NCBI RefSeq assembly: GCF_001625565.1
Contig: NZ_AUXS01000064.1
Location: 186,001 to 250,000, forward strand
DNA from: Pseudoalteromonas luteoviolacea NCIMB 1944
Lineage (GTDB): Bacteria; Pseudomonadota; Gammaproteobacteria; Enterobacterales; Alteromonadaceae
DNA length: 64,000 bases
Direction: 5' to 3'
Shown one piece after another: positions 1-9,295 of this stretch. Made by a program: the position numbers and the translations under genes. Under the pieces are notes generated by a model. The model saw only the letters and a program-made list of their open reading frames with translations. It made no database searches and was not told where the DNA came from. Every line of letters begins with the position of its first letter. The first letter of the stretch is position 1.

Positions 1-162
1 GTACCGCTTATAGATATCAAGCATTTCCTCTGTCTCTTGCTTTTCTTGAGCAAGCGCCCCTTTTAAAGCAATAAGCGTACGTCTTATTTTAAGCCTCTGC
101 TTTCTTCTGCTTATCCGTGCAACCCGAATAGGCGCTTTATGAACGACTTTTATTAATCGCAT
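1..162 (-). CDS. Hypothetical basic protein, N-terminal part, truncated by the left edge
   Basis: An open frame on the minus strand starts with ATG at 162 and stays open for 54 codons to the window edge. The predicted start (MRLIKVVHKAPIRVARISRR) is very rich in Arg and Lys and is followed by a Gln/Glu-rich, probably helical stretch. I do not recognise the family. No strong Shine-Dalgarno precedes the ATG. It is divergent from the TonB receptor at 618. The missing C-terminus prevents a functional call, and the assignment rests only on the open frame and codon pattern. Confidence 0.4.
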   Translation of the reverse strand, partial: MRLIKVVHKAPIRVARISRRKQRLKIRRTLIALKGALAQEKQETEEMLDIYKRY

Positions 163-617
163 CGATATCCGAAATCAACTTATTTTTTGTCATTCTAGCA
201 AAGTTCCATGCAAAAATCGTGTTGATATTTGGTCCAAAATAACTCTACAACATCCCCAACGCAGCGGTTTACATAAAATTATCAACCTCGTTATATCTAG
301 CTCTTTTTGTGTTATAAAATCCCGATTTAGTCAATATTTATATTAAATGTTTAGACGGTTTCCTCACCTTGAGTTTAACAAAAATTACAAAATATACCCA
401 CCTCAGAAACAACAATGTTTATTTTGCAAGCTAAAAAGACCTAAAATCGTCACAAATTAGAAATAAGTGCAATTAAATCAAACAAAAGATTGAACTTAGT
501 AAATTGGCTGCTATTTTTATAAATGTGTTAATCAATTGAATAAGTTCTTGAGAAAGCACGTTATTGCATATTGCAATTTAGTTTACAAAAAAAGTTTAGA
601 AAAACTGGGGAAACAGG
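163..617. other. Intergenic region upstream of the TonB receptor
   Basis: About 450 AT-rich bases separate the edge gene from the TonB receptor. The receptor has a good ribosome binding site (GGGGAAACAGG just before ATG 618), so its promoter must lie here. I found no convincing Fur box, Zur box or LacI-type palindrome, and no RNA gene. Confidence 0.5.
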
Positions 618-3239
618 ATGAAACTACAGAGATGCAAACTAAGAAATGCAATTCGATTTGCGATTTCTACAACTGCAGCAACCACAGCTTTACTTGCATT
701 TGGCGCTCAAGCAGATGCCAGAGAAGAAGGAGCTAACAAAGATATTGAAAAAATAGCCGTGGTAGGTTCTAGGGCAGCACCTAGATCCGTCGGTGAATCA
801 CCGGTCCCAATCGATATTATTGGCGGTGATGAGCTGAGCAAGGCTGGCGGTGACGACATGCTTGAGCTGTTGAAAGGCTCTGTGCCATCGCTCAACGTAC
901 ATGCCAACCCTATCAGTGATGCAGCAAGCTTGGTGAGACCTGCCAACTTAAGAGGTCTACCAGCGGATTCTACATTAATACTACTCAACGGTAAGCGCAG
1001 ACACCGTTCTTCTGTCATTGCGTTTTTAGGCGGTGGTATTAACGATGGTGCACAAGGGCCCGATATTTCAGTTATTCCGAGCGTAGCATTAAAACAAGTA
1101 GAAGTACTTCGTGACGGTGCAGCAGCTCAATATGGTTCAGACGCTATTGCAGGTGTTTTGAACTTTGTGTTAAAAGACGCTTCAGAAGGCGGAAGCTTCT
1201 CTGTTAAACAGGGTGAGTACTACGAAGGTGATGGGGATACCACCACGTTTGAAGGGAATGTTGGCTTGCCATTTACCGATCAAGGGTTTGCTAATTTAAG
1301 TTTCCAATACAAAGAAGCTGATGCAACTAGCAGAAGTGTACAACGTCCTGATGCTCAGGCATATGCAGATGCCAACGTAGAAGGCATTAGAGACCCTGCA
1401 CAAATTTGGGGTGCTCCAGAAATTAAAGACGACATCACGCTGTTTGGTAACGTAGGTCTTGAGCTAAGCAACAGCTCTGAGTTTTACATGTTTGGTAACT
1501 ATTCAGAAAGAGATGTAAAGGGTGGCTTCTATTATCGTAACCCTCAAACTCGTCCTCAAGTTTATTCCAATGACGGTGGTAATACGCTGCTGGTTGCTGA
1601 CCTAGATGGCGTAGGTACAGGCATTGGTTGTCCAACTATTAACCTCAAAGATGCTGATGGAAATCGTATTCAAAATGTCGCAACCATAGCTGCATATCAA
1701 CAAATAGCGGCAGATACAGAACTCGGCCGCAATTGTTTTGCCTTTAACGAAATACTTCCAGGTGGTTTTACGCCCAACTTTGGCGGCAATATCACAGACA
1801 CGTCTTTAACCATCGGTACCAGAGGTGACTTCACTGAAGGCTTTATGGAAGGCGGTTTTTATGACATCAGTGGCTCTGTAGGACGCAATGAATCACGCTA
1901 CTTCATCACTAACACAGTGAACGCATCACTTGGTGCTGAAACTCCAATGGAGTTTAGCCCAGGTAAATACATTCAGTTAGAGAAAAACTTTAACTTAGAT
2001 GTTTCTAAAGGGTTTGATTTTGGTCTTGCTTACGACGTAAACGTGGCGACTGGTCTTGAATGGCATGAAGAAACATTTGAAGTAATAGCCGGTGATGAAG
2101 CCTCCTTTATTGCAGGCCCATTAACTCAACAGGGCTTTGGTATTGGTTCTAACGGCTTCCCGGGTTTCCAACCTTCAGCCGCAGGCGAGTATTCTCGTCG
2201 TAACTACGCTGCATACATTGACGTAGAGACACCATTCACCGATGAATTTTTAATGGGTTGGGCACTTAGATTTGAGGATTACGATTCATTTGGCTCCACA
2301 ACCAACTTCAAGATTATGGGTCAATATCAACTGACCGATGACTTATCTGTGCGAGGCTCTATTAGTACAGGCTTCAGAGCACCAACAGTTGGTCAAGCAA
2401 ATGTAAGTAATGTTCAAACAAACTTAAGCAGTGGCGTTTTAGTTGACTCGGCACTATTACCACCGACAAACCCAGTTTCTGAAATACTTGGTGGTACAGA
2501 GCTACAACCTGAAGAGTCAGAAAGTTACACATTAGGTTTTGTTTATCAGACCGGTGATTTATTCTTAACGATTGACTATTACAACATCCAAGTAGAAGAC
2601 AGACTAAGTCAATCTGAAAAAATCAATCTGACACCTGCACAAAAAGAAGCTCTCAAAGCTGATGGTGTGCCTAATGTAGACAGCATTGCTCAAGTGTCAT
2701 TCTTTACCAATGACTTTGATACCACAACACAAGGTGTTGATGTAGTTGCCAACTATTCAATGGATTTACTTGGTGGATTTGCCACGTTTAGCATGGCGTA
2801 CAACTGGAATGAAACCGAAGTTGATAAGTTCTCTGCAATTACTGGCGAATTTAAGGTAAAACGTTTAGAAAATGATTTACCTCAACATCGCGCAACTTAC
2901 ACTTGGACTCAACAGTGGGAAGACTTCTCAGGCTTTATCCGCTACAACTACTTCGGAGAGTATCAAGGTGTGCACGTCGACTATGATGCTACCGCAATCA
3001 TGGCTGATCCGACATTCACATTTGATGCCGAGCTAACCTACTATGCGACAGAAAATATCAGCTTAACAGTGGGCGCTAACAACATCTTCGATCAAGATGC
3101 TGAGAAAGTCATCAACTTTGCTGAAGATGGTGCAACAGAACTAACGCCTTCTAACAATTGGGGCGGGGTGTATTATGAAACCTCTCCATTTGGAATTAAT
3201 GGTGGGTTCTACTACGTCAAAGCAACTTATACGTTCTAA
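618..3239 (+). CDS. TonB-dependent outer membrane receptor
   Basis: This 873-residue protein is a TonB-dependent receptor that would import a bulky nutrient across the outer membrane using TonB/ExbBD energy. It has a signal peptide (about residues 1-34, ending AQADA), a TonB-box-like segment (IEKIAVVGSRA), a plug domain containing GKRRHRSS and the typical plug end DGAAAQYGSDAIAGVLNF, and a long beta-barrel ending in YVKATYTF with a terminal Phe. The internal Cys pair near residues 338-374 probably lies in an extracellular loop. The substrate cannot be read from the sequence and no Fur box is seen. It is followed by a terminator-like hairpin and a TPR-sulfotransferase gene, a neighbour often seen beside such receptors in marine Gammaproteobacteria. 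Confidence 0.93.
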   Translation: MKLQRCKLRNAIRFAISTTAATTALLAFGAQADAREEGANKDIEKIAVVGSRAAPRSVGESPVPIDIIGGDELSKAGGDDMLELLKGSVPSLNVHANPISDAASLVRPANLRGLPADSTLILLNGKRRHRSSVIAFLGGGINDGAQGPDISVIPSVALKQVEVLRDGAAAQYGSDAIAGVLNFVLKDASEGGSFSVKQGEYYEGDGDTTTFEGNVGLPFTDQGFANLSFQYKEADATSRSVQRPDAQAYADANVEGIRDPAQIWGAPEIKDDITLFGNVGLELSNSSEFYMFGNYSERDVKGGFYYRNPQTRPQVYSNDGGNTLLVADLDGVGTGIGCPTINLKDADGNRIQNVATIAAYQQIAADTELGRNCFAFNEILPGGFTPNFGGNITDTSLTIGTRGDFTEGFMEGGFYDISGSVGRNESRYFITNTVNASLGAETPMEFSPGKYIQLEKNFNLDVSKGFDFGLAYDVNVATGLEWHEETFEVIAGDEASFIAGPLTQQGFGIGSNGFPGFQPSAAGEYSRRNYAAYIDVETPFTDEFLMGWALRFEDYDSFGSTTNFKIMGQYQLTDDLSVRGSISTGFRAPTVGQANVSNVQTNLSSGVLVDSALLPPTNPVSEILGGTELQPEESESYTLGFVYQTGDLFLTIDYYNIQVEDRLSQSEKINLTPAQKEALKADGVPNVDSIAQVSFFTNDFDTTTQGVDVVANYSMDLLGGFATFSMAYNWNETEVDKFSAITGEFKVKRLENDLPQHRATYTWTQQWEDFSGFIRYNYFGEYQGVHVDYDATAIMADPTFTFDAELTYYATENISLTVGANNIFDQDAEKVINFAEDGATELTPSNNWGGVYYETSPFGINGGFYYVKATYTF

Positions 3240-3261
3240 ACTTTATCTGTAACCCAGAAGC

Positions 3262-3295
3262 AAAAGAGGAATTAGCGATGGCTTTTTCCTCTTTT
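3262..3295 (+). terminator. Rho-independent terminator overlapping the next gene's start
   Basis: AAAAGAGGAA (3262-3271) pairs with TTCCTCTTTT (3286-3295) and is followed by a T-rich stretch, just after the receptor stop codon. The loop contains the ATG at 3278 used as the sulfotransferase start, and the left arm carries its GAGGA ribosome binding site. The element could end receptor transcripts and also limit expression of the next gene. Confidence 0.7.
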
Positions 3296-4780
3296 TATTT
3301 TTATCATGAAAATAAACAGCTTAATACCATGTTACTTTTAGATCGCGCCACAGAGCTACTCTTGGAAAATAGACTTAGAGAAGCTGAGTTTATGTTCAAG
3401 CAAGTGCTTAAACAAAACCCTAAAAATGGCAAAGCTTTATTTGGCTTAGGGCGTATATGTATGCGCTTAGAGCAGTATGACAATGCTATTTATTACTTAA
3501 AAAGAGCATGTGAACACCTGCCAAAAATGCTCGACCCACTGTATGCTTTAGCTGACGCTTTCATTGCTGTAGGCTCGCCTGTAGATGCAAAGACTGTACT
3601 AGAGTATGCGCTTAGCGTAGCCAGACACAATGCGCAGATTCATTATCATCTAGGACAATTTTATTTGGACCATGGTTTTATCGACAATGCTTATCAGGTG
3701 TTTCAAAAAGGATTAGACTGCCCTTCTTCCGGGGTCTCTATATTCATTATATTCGAACTGATGCAGTTGGCACCAACCAACGAAATCCCGCTGTTAATGG
3801 AAAAACTCACTGAATTTGAGGGCAAATACGAACACCCTAAATTTAAAATCATCGCTTATCATGCTTTTGCAACTGCACATCAGGCATTGGGAGAATATAA
3901 AGAAGCATTTGAGTTTTACGAAAAGGCTAACAAGCTACAATTTGAGCAATGTGAATTTAAAACAGCAGACATGGTGCCTTTTTTTAATCGTCTACTTGAA
4001 ACTTGCAACAGCGACTTTTTTGATAAGCCAATAGACAAAGTAAAATCGACGTTCACGCCTGTTTTCATCATTGGGCTACCTAGGACGGGGTCAACACTAC
4101 TTGAACAAATACTTACACAGCACTCTCAAGTGGGCTCAATTGGCGAAAGCATCATAATCAGCGACAAAATAGTTCCCTACCTTGAAATGCGAACTGAGCG
4201 TGATTTCCCTGAGTGTATATATGAAACATCAACCTCCATGCTGGACTATTGTCGCAGCGTATATGTAGATGAAGTGAAGAAAAATAGAGTGCAAGAAGAG
4301 GCCGTGATAAACAAGCTGCCAGCCAATTTTCAAAACATAGGGTTAATATACAAAATATTCCCAAATGCCCGATTCATACATTTAACGCGCGACTTTAAAG
4401 CTAATGCGTGGTCCGTGTACAGCAATCATTTCGCAGAAAATGAGCCCTATTTTTGTTCTTTAACTGAATTCCAGCTCTATGCAGACATAGAGCAGCAAGT
4501 TATGGATCATTTTTCTTCTCACCTTAAAAAAAGCATTTTTAATGTCAGTTATGAGACCTTGATCGATGATCCAGAACGTACAATCCAAAAGCTCTTAAAC
4601 TTTATTTATTTGAAATATGAACCTGAATGTATGGACTTTTACAAAAGCCGGAGCAAAGTATCCACGCTGAGCAAAACCCAAGTGCGGCAACCTATTCACA
4701 ACCGCTCCCTAACACGCTGGCAAGCTTTTGAAACATATATAGAAAAAGAGTTGGGGCAACTTACCCCAAAGAAAAATTAA
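3278..4780 (+). CDS. TPR-repeat sulfotransferase family protein
   Basis: The N-terminal half (to about residue 235) is a run of tetratricopeptide repeats (for example LLLENRLREAEFMFKQVLKQ). The C-terminal half is a PAPS-dependent sulfotransferase domain. The 5'-phosphosulfate loop is visible as FIIGLPRTGSTLLEQIL near residues 260-276 and the 3'-phosphate motif region as RFIHLTRDF near 365. Such proteins transfer sulfate from PAPS to an acceptor; the acceptor is unknown. The first ATG at 3278 has a GAGGA site but sits inside a terminator hairpin. An ATG at 3329 (MLLLDRATE) is an alternative that leaves the TPR region intact but lacks a clear ribosome binding site. It probably shares transcription with the receptor 38 bases upstream. 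Confidence 0.85.
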   Translation: MAFSSFYFYHENKQLNTMLLLDRATELLLENRLREAEFMFKQVLKQNPKNGKALFGLGRICMRLEQYDNAIYYLKRACEHLPKMLDPLYALADAFIAVGSPVDAKTVLEYALSVARHNAQIHYHLGQFYLDHGFIDNAYQVFQKGLDCPSSGVSIFIIFELMQLAPTNEIPLLMEKLTEFEGKYEHPKFKIIAYHAFATAHQALGEYKEAFEFYEKANKLQFEQCEFKTADMVPFFNRLLETCNSDFFDKPIDKVKSTFTPVFIIGLPRTGSTLLEQILTQHSQVGSIGESIIISDKIVPYLEMRTERDFPECIYETSTSMLDYCRSVYVDEVKKNRVQEEAVINKLPANFQNIGLIYKIFPNARFIHLTRDFKANAWSVYSNHFAENEPYFCSLTEFQLYADIEQQVMDHFSSHLKKSIFNVSYETLIDDPERTIQKLLNFIYLKYEPECMDFYKSRSKVSTLSKTQVRQPIHNRSLTRWQAFETYIEKELGQLTPKKN

Positions 4781-4790
4781 CTTCATTCAA

Positions 4791-5696
4791 TCAGCTTTGA
4801 TGCTCCTGAAACCAATTTAGCACGTCTTGAAATTGCTCTGTTACTGCATTTGGATGCGTCAACATATCAATATGGCCATAGTTATATGTATGGCCATATT
4901 TTTTGCCATATATATTTAACGCTTGAGTACCTACACCAGACTCTTTCATAAACATTTTTATATCAATCGGTTGTGCCAACGCTTTATCGTTCACTCCAGC
5001 AATGTGCAAAGTCGGCGGAAGCCTTTTGTCACTTAATTCATGGGCATAATCAAAAGCATCATCACTATCTACCCAAGGGCTTATTTTTGCCCACTCAGCA
5101 CTTTGCCGATGTGACTTGGCTGTTTCACTATCCGAACCCCAACGCAGTTTTTTAGCGGGTAAATAACCATGCTTTTTTGTGTAGTAGTACGCAAGCCGAT
5201 ACCACATTATATTGGCCTTGAGCAGCTTTTCTGGGTGATTGTTGTATAAACTGCGTTTGGAACCAAAATACGCACATGCATCGACGTATTTTATTTCCTC
5301 AGGAAAACGGGCAAATACACTATTCATAATCACGCCCCCCCACGAGTGTGCAACCCAGAATTTTGGGCGCTCACCGAGCAGCTTAGAAATAAACACTACA
5401 GCAGCAGGTACATCTTCAACAATAGATTCCGTTTGACCATAATCATGGCCTTTTGAGATTGGCGGTACGCTCTCCCCTCTTCCTCGTAAGTCCAGTACAA
5501 AACATCGATAGCCATGAGTCGCTAAAAATGGTGCCAGCCCTTTATTATTGTGAGTATAAAAAATCTTACCATTCTCTACCGCCCCATGGAGAAGCAAAAC
5601 AATCGGCCCCGTCTTCTCGGTGTTGTGTATATACCTCAAATGCAAAGATGTTCCTGCATCAGCTAACGGTACTTGCATTGATTCTTGATTTATCAT
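4791..5696 (-). CDS. Alpha/beta hydrolase
   Basis: A 301-residue alpha/beta-hydrolase fold enzyme. The oxyanion-hole strand VLLLHGAVENGK is followed by the nucleophile elbow AHSWGG (Ser118), a likely acid Asp237 in GVNDKAL and a likely catalytic His275 in YGHID. The elbow has Ala-His-Ser-Trp-Gly-Gly rather than the more usual Gly-x-Ser-x-Gly. There is no signal peptide, so it should be cytoplasmic. It is convergent with the sulfotransferase gene, leaving only ten bases between the stop codons. The substrate (ester, lactone or amide) cannot be inferred. Confidence 0.85.
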   Translation of the reverse strand: MINQESMQVPLADAGTSLHLRYIHNTEKTGPIVLLLHGAVENGKIFYTHNNKGLAPFLATHGYRCFVLDLRGRGESVPPISKGHDYGQTESIVEDVPAAVVFISKLLGERPKFWVAHSWGGVIMNSVFARFPEEIKYVDACAYFGSKRSLYNNHPEKLLKANIMWYRLAYYYTKKHGYLPAKKLRWGSDSETAKSHRQSAEWAKISPWVDSDDAFDYAHELSDKRLPPTLHIAGVNDKALAQPIDIKMFMKESGVGTQALNIYGKKYGHTYNYGHIDMLTHPNAVTEQFQDVLNWFQEHQS

Positions 5697-5818
5697 TGTA
5701 TATCCAAGATTTTTTACTCATCGTACCAGTTGAGAGGTAAAAAAGTAACCCTAATAGTGAAGACATTGAATTTAAGGTATAATTCTTACTAGTCATTCTG
5801 TGAAACACAATTTCAAAC

Positions 5819-6688
5819 ATGCACCCTAGAAACAAACACGCCTCAGGCTATGATTTTCCTGGACTCACAAAAGCAGTTCCTGAACTTGCAAATTATCTAG
5901 TTACAAAACAAAACGGTGAAGATACCGTCGACTTCTCTGACCCCAAGGCGGTGATACTCCTCAACAAAGCCCTACTTTTCAAACATTATGGTATCGCTTT
6001 TTGGGATTTACCTGATCAGTTTCTGTGTCCTCCAGTGCCCGGAAGAGCCGATTACATTCATGCACTCGCCGACTTACTTGCCGAAGATCATAATGATATT
6101 GTGCCTACAGGTAAAAAAATAAAGTGCCTAGATATTGGGACCGGCGCTAATTTGATTTACCCGATTTTAGGGCACTCTGAGTATAAATGGCAGTTTGTAG
6201 GGAGTGATATAAACCCAATTGCAGTAAAGGTTAGCCAAAATATCGTCAAAGCTAATAAGCTGCCCATAAAGGTAAAACATCAAGCCAATAGCGAAGCATA
6301 TTTTACCGGGATCATTGGCAAAGACGACTATTTTGAATTCACTATGTGCAACCCGCCATTCCACGCAAGTGAACAAGAAGCGAAAAAAGGCACTGACAGA
6401 AAGTGGAAAAATTTGGGTGTTGCCAAAACATCAAAGCACCTTAATTTTGGCGGACATGCACCTGAGCTTTGGTGTAAAGGCGGTGAGCTGGCATTTATTC
6501 GAGGCATGATGAATGAAAGTGCGCAATTTAAAGACCAAGTCGGTTGGTTTACAAGCTTAATCTCCAAAAAAGATAATTTGCCAGCCTTGACCAAATGCCT
6601 GACACAAATCGGTGTTAAGCAACATAAGGTCATAAATATGGTTCAAGGCAACAAACAAAGTCGCTTTATAGCTTGGCGCTTTAACTAA
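5819..6688 (+). CDS. rlmF: 23S rRNA (adenine(1618)-N(6))-methyltransferase RlmF
   Basis: RlmF methylates N6 of A1618 in 23S rRNA using S-adenosylmethionine. The 289-residue protein has the SAM-binding motif CLDIGTGANLIYP near residue 105 and the N6-adenine methyltransferase motif NPPFH at Asn178-His182, followed by the RlmF-typical region with KGTDRKWKNL and FGGHAPELWCKGGE. Length is close to the E. coli enzyme. The ATG at 5819 has a poor ribosome binding site but matches the family start (HPRNKH). It is a single-gene unit convergent with the sensor kinase downstream. Confidence 0.95.
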   Translation: MHPRNKHASGYDFPGLTKAVPELANYLVTKQNGEDTVDFSDPKAVILLNKALLFKHYGIAFWDLPDQFLCPPVPGRADYIHALADLLAEDHNDIVPTGKKIKCLDIGTGANLIYPILGHSEYKWQFVGSDINPIAVKVSQNIVKANKLPIKVKHQANSEAYFTGIIGKDDYFEFTMCNPPFHASEQEAKKGTDRKWKNLGVAKTSKHLNFGGHAPELWCKGGELAFIRGMMNESAQFKDQVGWFTSLISKKDNLPALTKCLTQIGVKQHKVINMVQGNKQSRFIAWRFN

Positions 6689-6714
6689 TCAGTTATCTAT
6701 TACGTTTGCTTGCA

Positions 6715-9135
6715 CTAATCCGCATAGTTTTTTAAAACACCAAATAAATTTCTCAAATCAATGGGTTTGCCGATATGAGCGACAAACCCCTGAGCCAAAT
6801 ACTTTTTCACATCGCCTGTCATGACATTGGCTGTCAGCGCAATGACAGGCATGCTTGCATGTTGTCTGTTGATTCTTTTTTGCGCTTCGACGCCATCCAT
6901 TTCTGGCATATGAATATCCATTAAAACCAAGTCATAAAGATCATTTTGGCAAGCTTCAACTGCTTCTAGGCCATTTTCTACAAGCGTCAGTTCAGCATAA
7001 GTATCTTTGAGCATTGTTTTTATCAGTATTTGATTTATTTTATTGTCTTCCGCAATCAGTATTTTTTTCCCTGCTAGGTTTGGTGGAGATAAAGATCTGC
7101 ATTGTTTGAGATTGGACTCCTGAGATGACTTTTCCAATGGTAGCCAAAGATCGATGCTTGTACCTTCACCTTGTTGACTCTTTAGCTCAATTTGCCCTTT
7201 CATTAGCTTCACTAAACTTGCCGTGATAGACATACCCAAACCTGTACCACCATACTTTCTGGTAGTTGAAGTATCTGCTTGAGAAAACCGGTCAAATATA
7301 CATTTTTGAGCCTCTTCACTCATACCTATGCCGGTATCTGTGATCTTTAAATTAACGGCGTCTTTTCCGCCATAATGACCAGACCTAACTGTTATTTTTA
7401 CTGAGCCTTTGTCTGTAAATTTGACCGCGTTTGAGGTTAGGTTTAATAAGATTTGCTTTACTCTAACTAAATCGCCGAGCCATTTGTCGTCGAAGTTGTC
7501 CTCAATCGTGACAAGAAATTCAATCCCTTTGTTACTGATAACCGAATCTAAATCGTACTTGACAGACTCTATTATCTCTTCGAAAGAGAGTGGCGCTTTT
7601 TCTAGTTCCAGTTTATTTGACTCTATTTTGGAATAATCCAAAATGTCATTAATAATAGTGAGCAAGCTTTGCGCGGAAAAAGACGCGTTTGACAGTATTT
7701 GTCTAAAATCAGCACTCAGTTCAGCGGTTTCAAGCAACTGAAGTCCGCCTAATATGGCATTCATAGGGGTGCGTATCTCGTGACTCATATTTGCGACAAA
7801 ATCGCTTTTGGCTTTGGCAGAATTCTCTGCTTCTGTTTTTGCAGCGGCCAGCTTTTCAATCACATTAACTTTATCAGTAACATCATAGTTAACCCCGATA
7901 ACCTTGATTGCTCTGCCCATTTCATCTTTTATAACTTCGGCACTCGCTTTCATTGTCCGAACCACGCCATTAGGGTGCACAACTCTAAATTCTGGTTCAT
8001 ACACGCCCTCTCCTTTTACAGCAGCTTCCAATTTCGCACTCGCGAAACCAATGTCATCAGGGTGGACGCTATTAACCCATGCTTCATAGACACCAGAGAA
8101 TTGACCTTCAGTTACGCCATACAGCTTAAACATCCAGTCATCCCAAATTAACTCATTTGAAACAAGATCCCACTCCCATACACCGATCTCCGCAGAGTCG
8201 TTCGCTAATTGCATGCGAATCGCAAAAGAGTCCGCAGCTTCTTTTGCTTTTTGTATTTGTGCTTCAATCGCTTTTTGTTGTGTCGTGTCTTGGACCACGG
8301 ACCATATAAAGTCCTCGCCGTCACTGTCTGTGATTTTTATTCCTGACAGTAAAACAGGATAAGTATTTCCCGCTTTATGTATGTATTCTTTAGCGTACGG
8401 ACCATATCGGCCTTGTTGTTTTAAGTCATCCAGCTGCTTGTACTCTTGTTCTTCATATTTACGCGGAGTTAGCTGCCAATAATCCATATTATTCAGCTCT
8501 TCTACTGAATACCCTGTCATTTTGCTAAACTCATGATTAACGTACTGAAAGCTACCATCCTTCATATAGTTAATTGCTATTCCCACTGGAGCTAAATTTA
8601 CAAAATGCTCAAACTTTTGTTTTTCTCTTTGGTATGCTTTTTTATATCGTTTTAAATCTGAGTGGGCTTCATCTAGCTGTTTCTGAGTTCTGACAATTTC
8701 TGTTATATCTCGCCCTATTGCCAAGACCAAGTTTTCGTCATGCAATTGAACCGCCGTAAGTGACACTAAACAAGGAAAAGTCGAACCATCTAGCCGAGTA
8801 TGTGTCCATTGAAATAATTGCGCCCCTTCATCATACGCTTTTGTAATAAACCCTTTGGCCAAAGACTCTGATAGCTGACCACAAGGTTGATACTCGGGGG
8901 AAATATCTGCAGGACCAAGCTGTAAAAATTTGTCCTTACTCTGAACACCGTGCATTTCAACCGCTGCGGCATTACACTCGATAAACTTCCCGGACTTTAG
9001 ATCGATAATGGATAACGCATCTCCAGATGCATCAAAGAGGTTTTTGTATTTGTCTCTTTCATATGTGACTTTCTCAAGCGCTAATTTTAATTTTTTGTTT
9101 TCGCTTTCTAAGTCTGCGCTGATGCTTTGTGACAT
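6715..9135 (-). CDS. PAS-containing hybrid sensor histidine kinase/response regulator
   Basis: An 806-residue soluble hybrid kinase. A short N-terminal coiled coil precedes three PAS domains (about residues 30-150, 170-290 and 300-430), then HisKA with phosphoacceptor His452 ([12 protein letters not shown]), HATPase_c with N, G1 and G2 boxes (NLTSNAVKF, DTGIGM, GGTGLGM) and a C-terminal receiver domain with Asp740 in VLMDIHMPEMDG. There is no transmembrane segment, so it should sense a cytoplasmic cue. No output regulator gene adjoins it, so the phosphorelay partner is elsewhere. The start is supported by AGGAAG about seven bases before ATG. Confidence 0.93.
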   Translation of the reverse strand: MSQSISADLESENKKLKLALEKVTYERDKYKNLFDASGDALSIIDLKSGKFIECNAAAVEMHGVQSKDKFLQLGPADISPEYQPCGQLSESLAKGFITKAYDEGAQLFQWTHTRLDGSTFPCLVSLTAVQLHDENLVLAIGRDITEIVRTQKQLDEAHSDLKRYKKAYQREKQKFEHFVNLAPVGIAINYMKDGSFQYVNHEFSKMTGYSVEELNNMDYWQLTPRKYEEQEYKQLDDLKQQGRYGPYAKEYIHKAGNTYPVLLSGIKITDSDGEDFIWSVVQDTTQQKAIEAQIQKAKEAADSFAIRMQLANDSAEIGVWEWDLVSNELIWDDWMFKLYGVTEGQFSGVYEAWVNSVHPDDIGFASAKLEAAVKGEGVYEPEFRVVHPNGVVRTMKASAEVIKDEMGRAIKVIGVNYDVTDKVNVIEKLAAAKTEAENSAKAKSDFVANMSHEIRTPMNAILGGLQLLETAELSADFRQILSNASFSAQSLLTIINDILDYSKIESNKLELEKAPLSFEEIIESVKYDLDSVISNKGIEFLVTIEDNFDDKWLGDLVRVKQILLNLTSNAVKFTDKGSVKITVRSGHYGGKDAVNLKITDTGIGMSEEAQKCIFDRFSQADTSTTRKYGGTGLGMSITASLVKLMKGQIELKSQQGEGTSIDLWLPLEKSSQESNLKQCRSLSPPNLAGKKILIAEDNKINQILIKTMLKDTYAELTLVENGLEAVEACQNDLYDLVLMDIHMPEMDGVEAQKRINRQHASMPVIALTANVMTGDVKKYLAQGFVAHIGKPIDLRNLFGVLKNYAD

Positions 9136-9295
9136 GATGACTTCCTGTGCTCAACAGAGTTAAACCATTTTAGCTTGCCTAACTGAATATAGAATATGAT
9201 CTCGCACAACTGAATTAAAATGTTTAAAAATCAATTAGTAAAATATTTAGTAAAGAAGAAAGCTGGTTTTTAATTGATGTTTTATTGATACCTTG

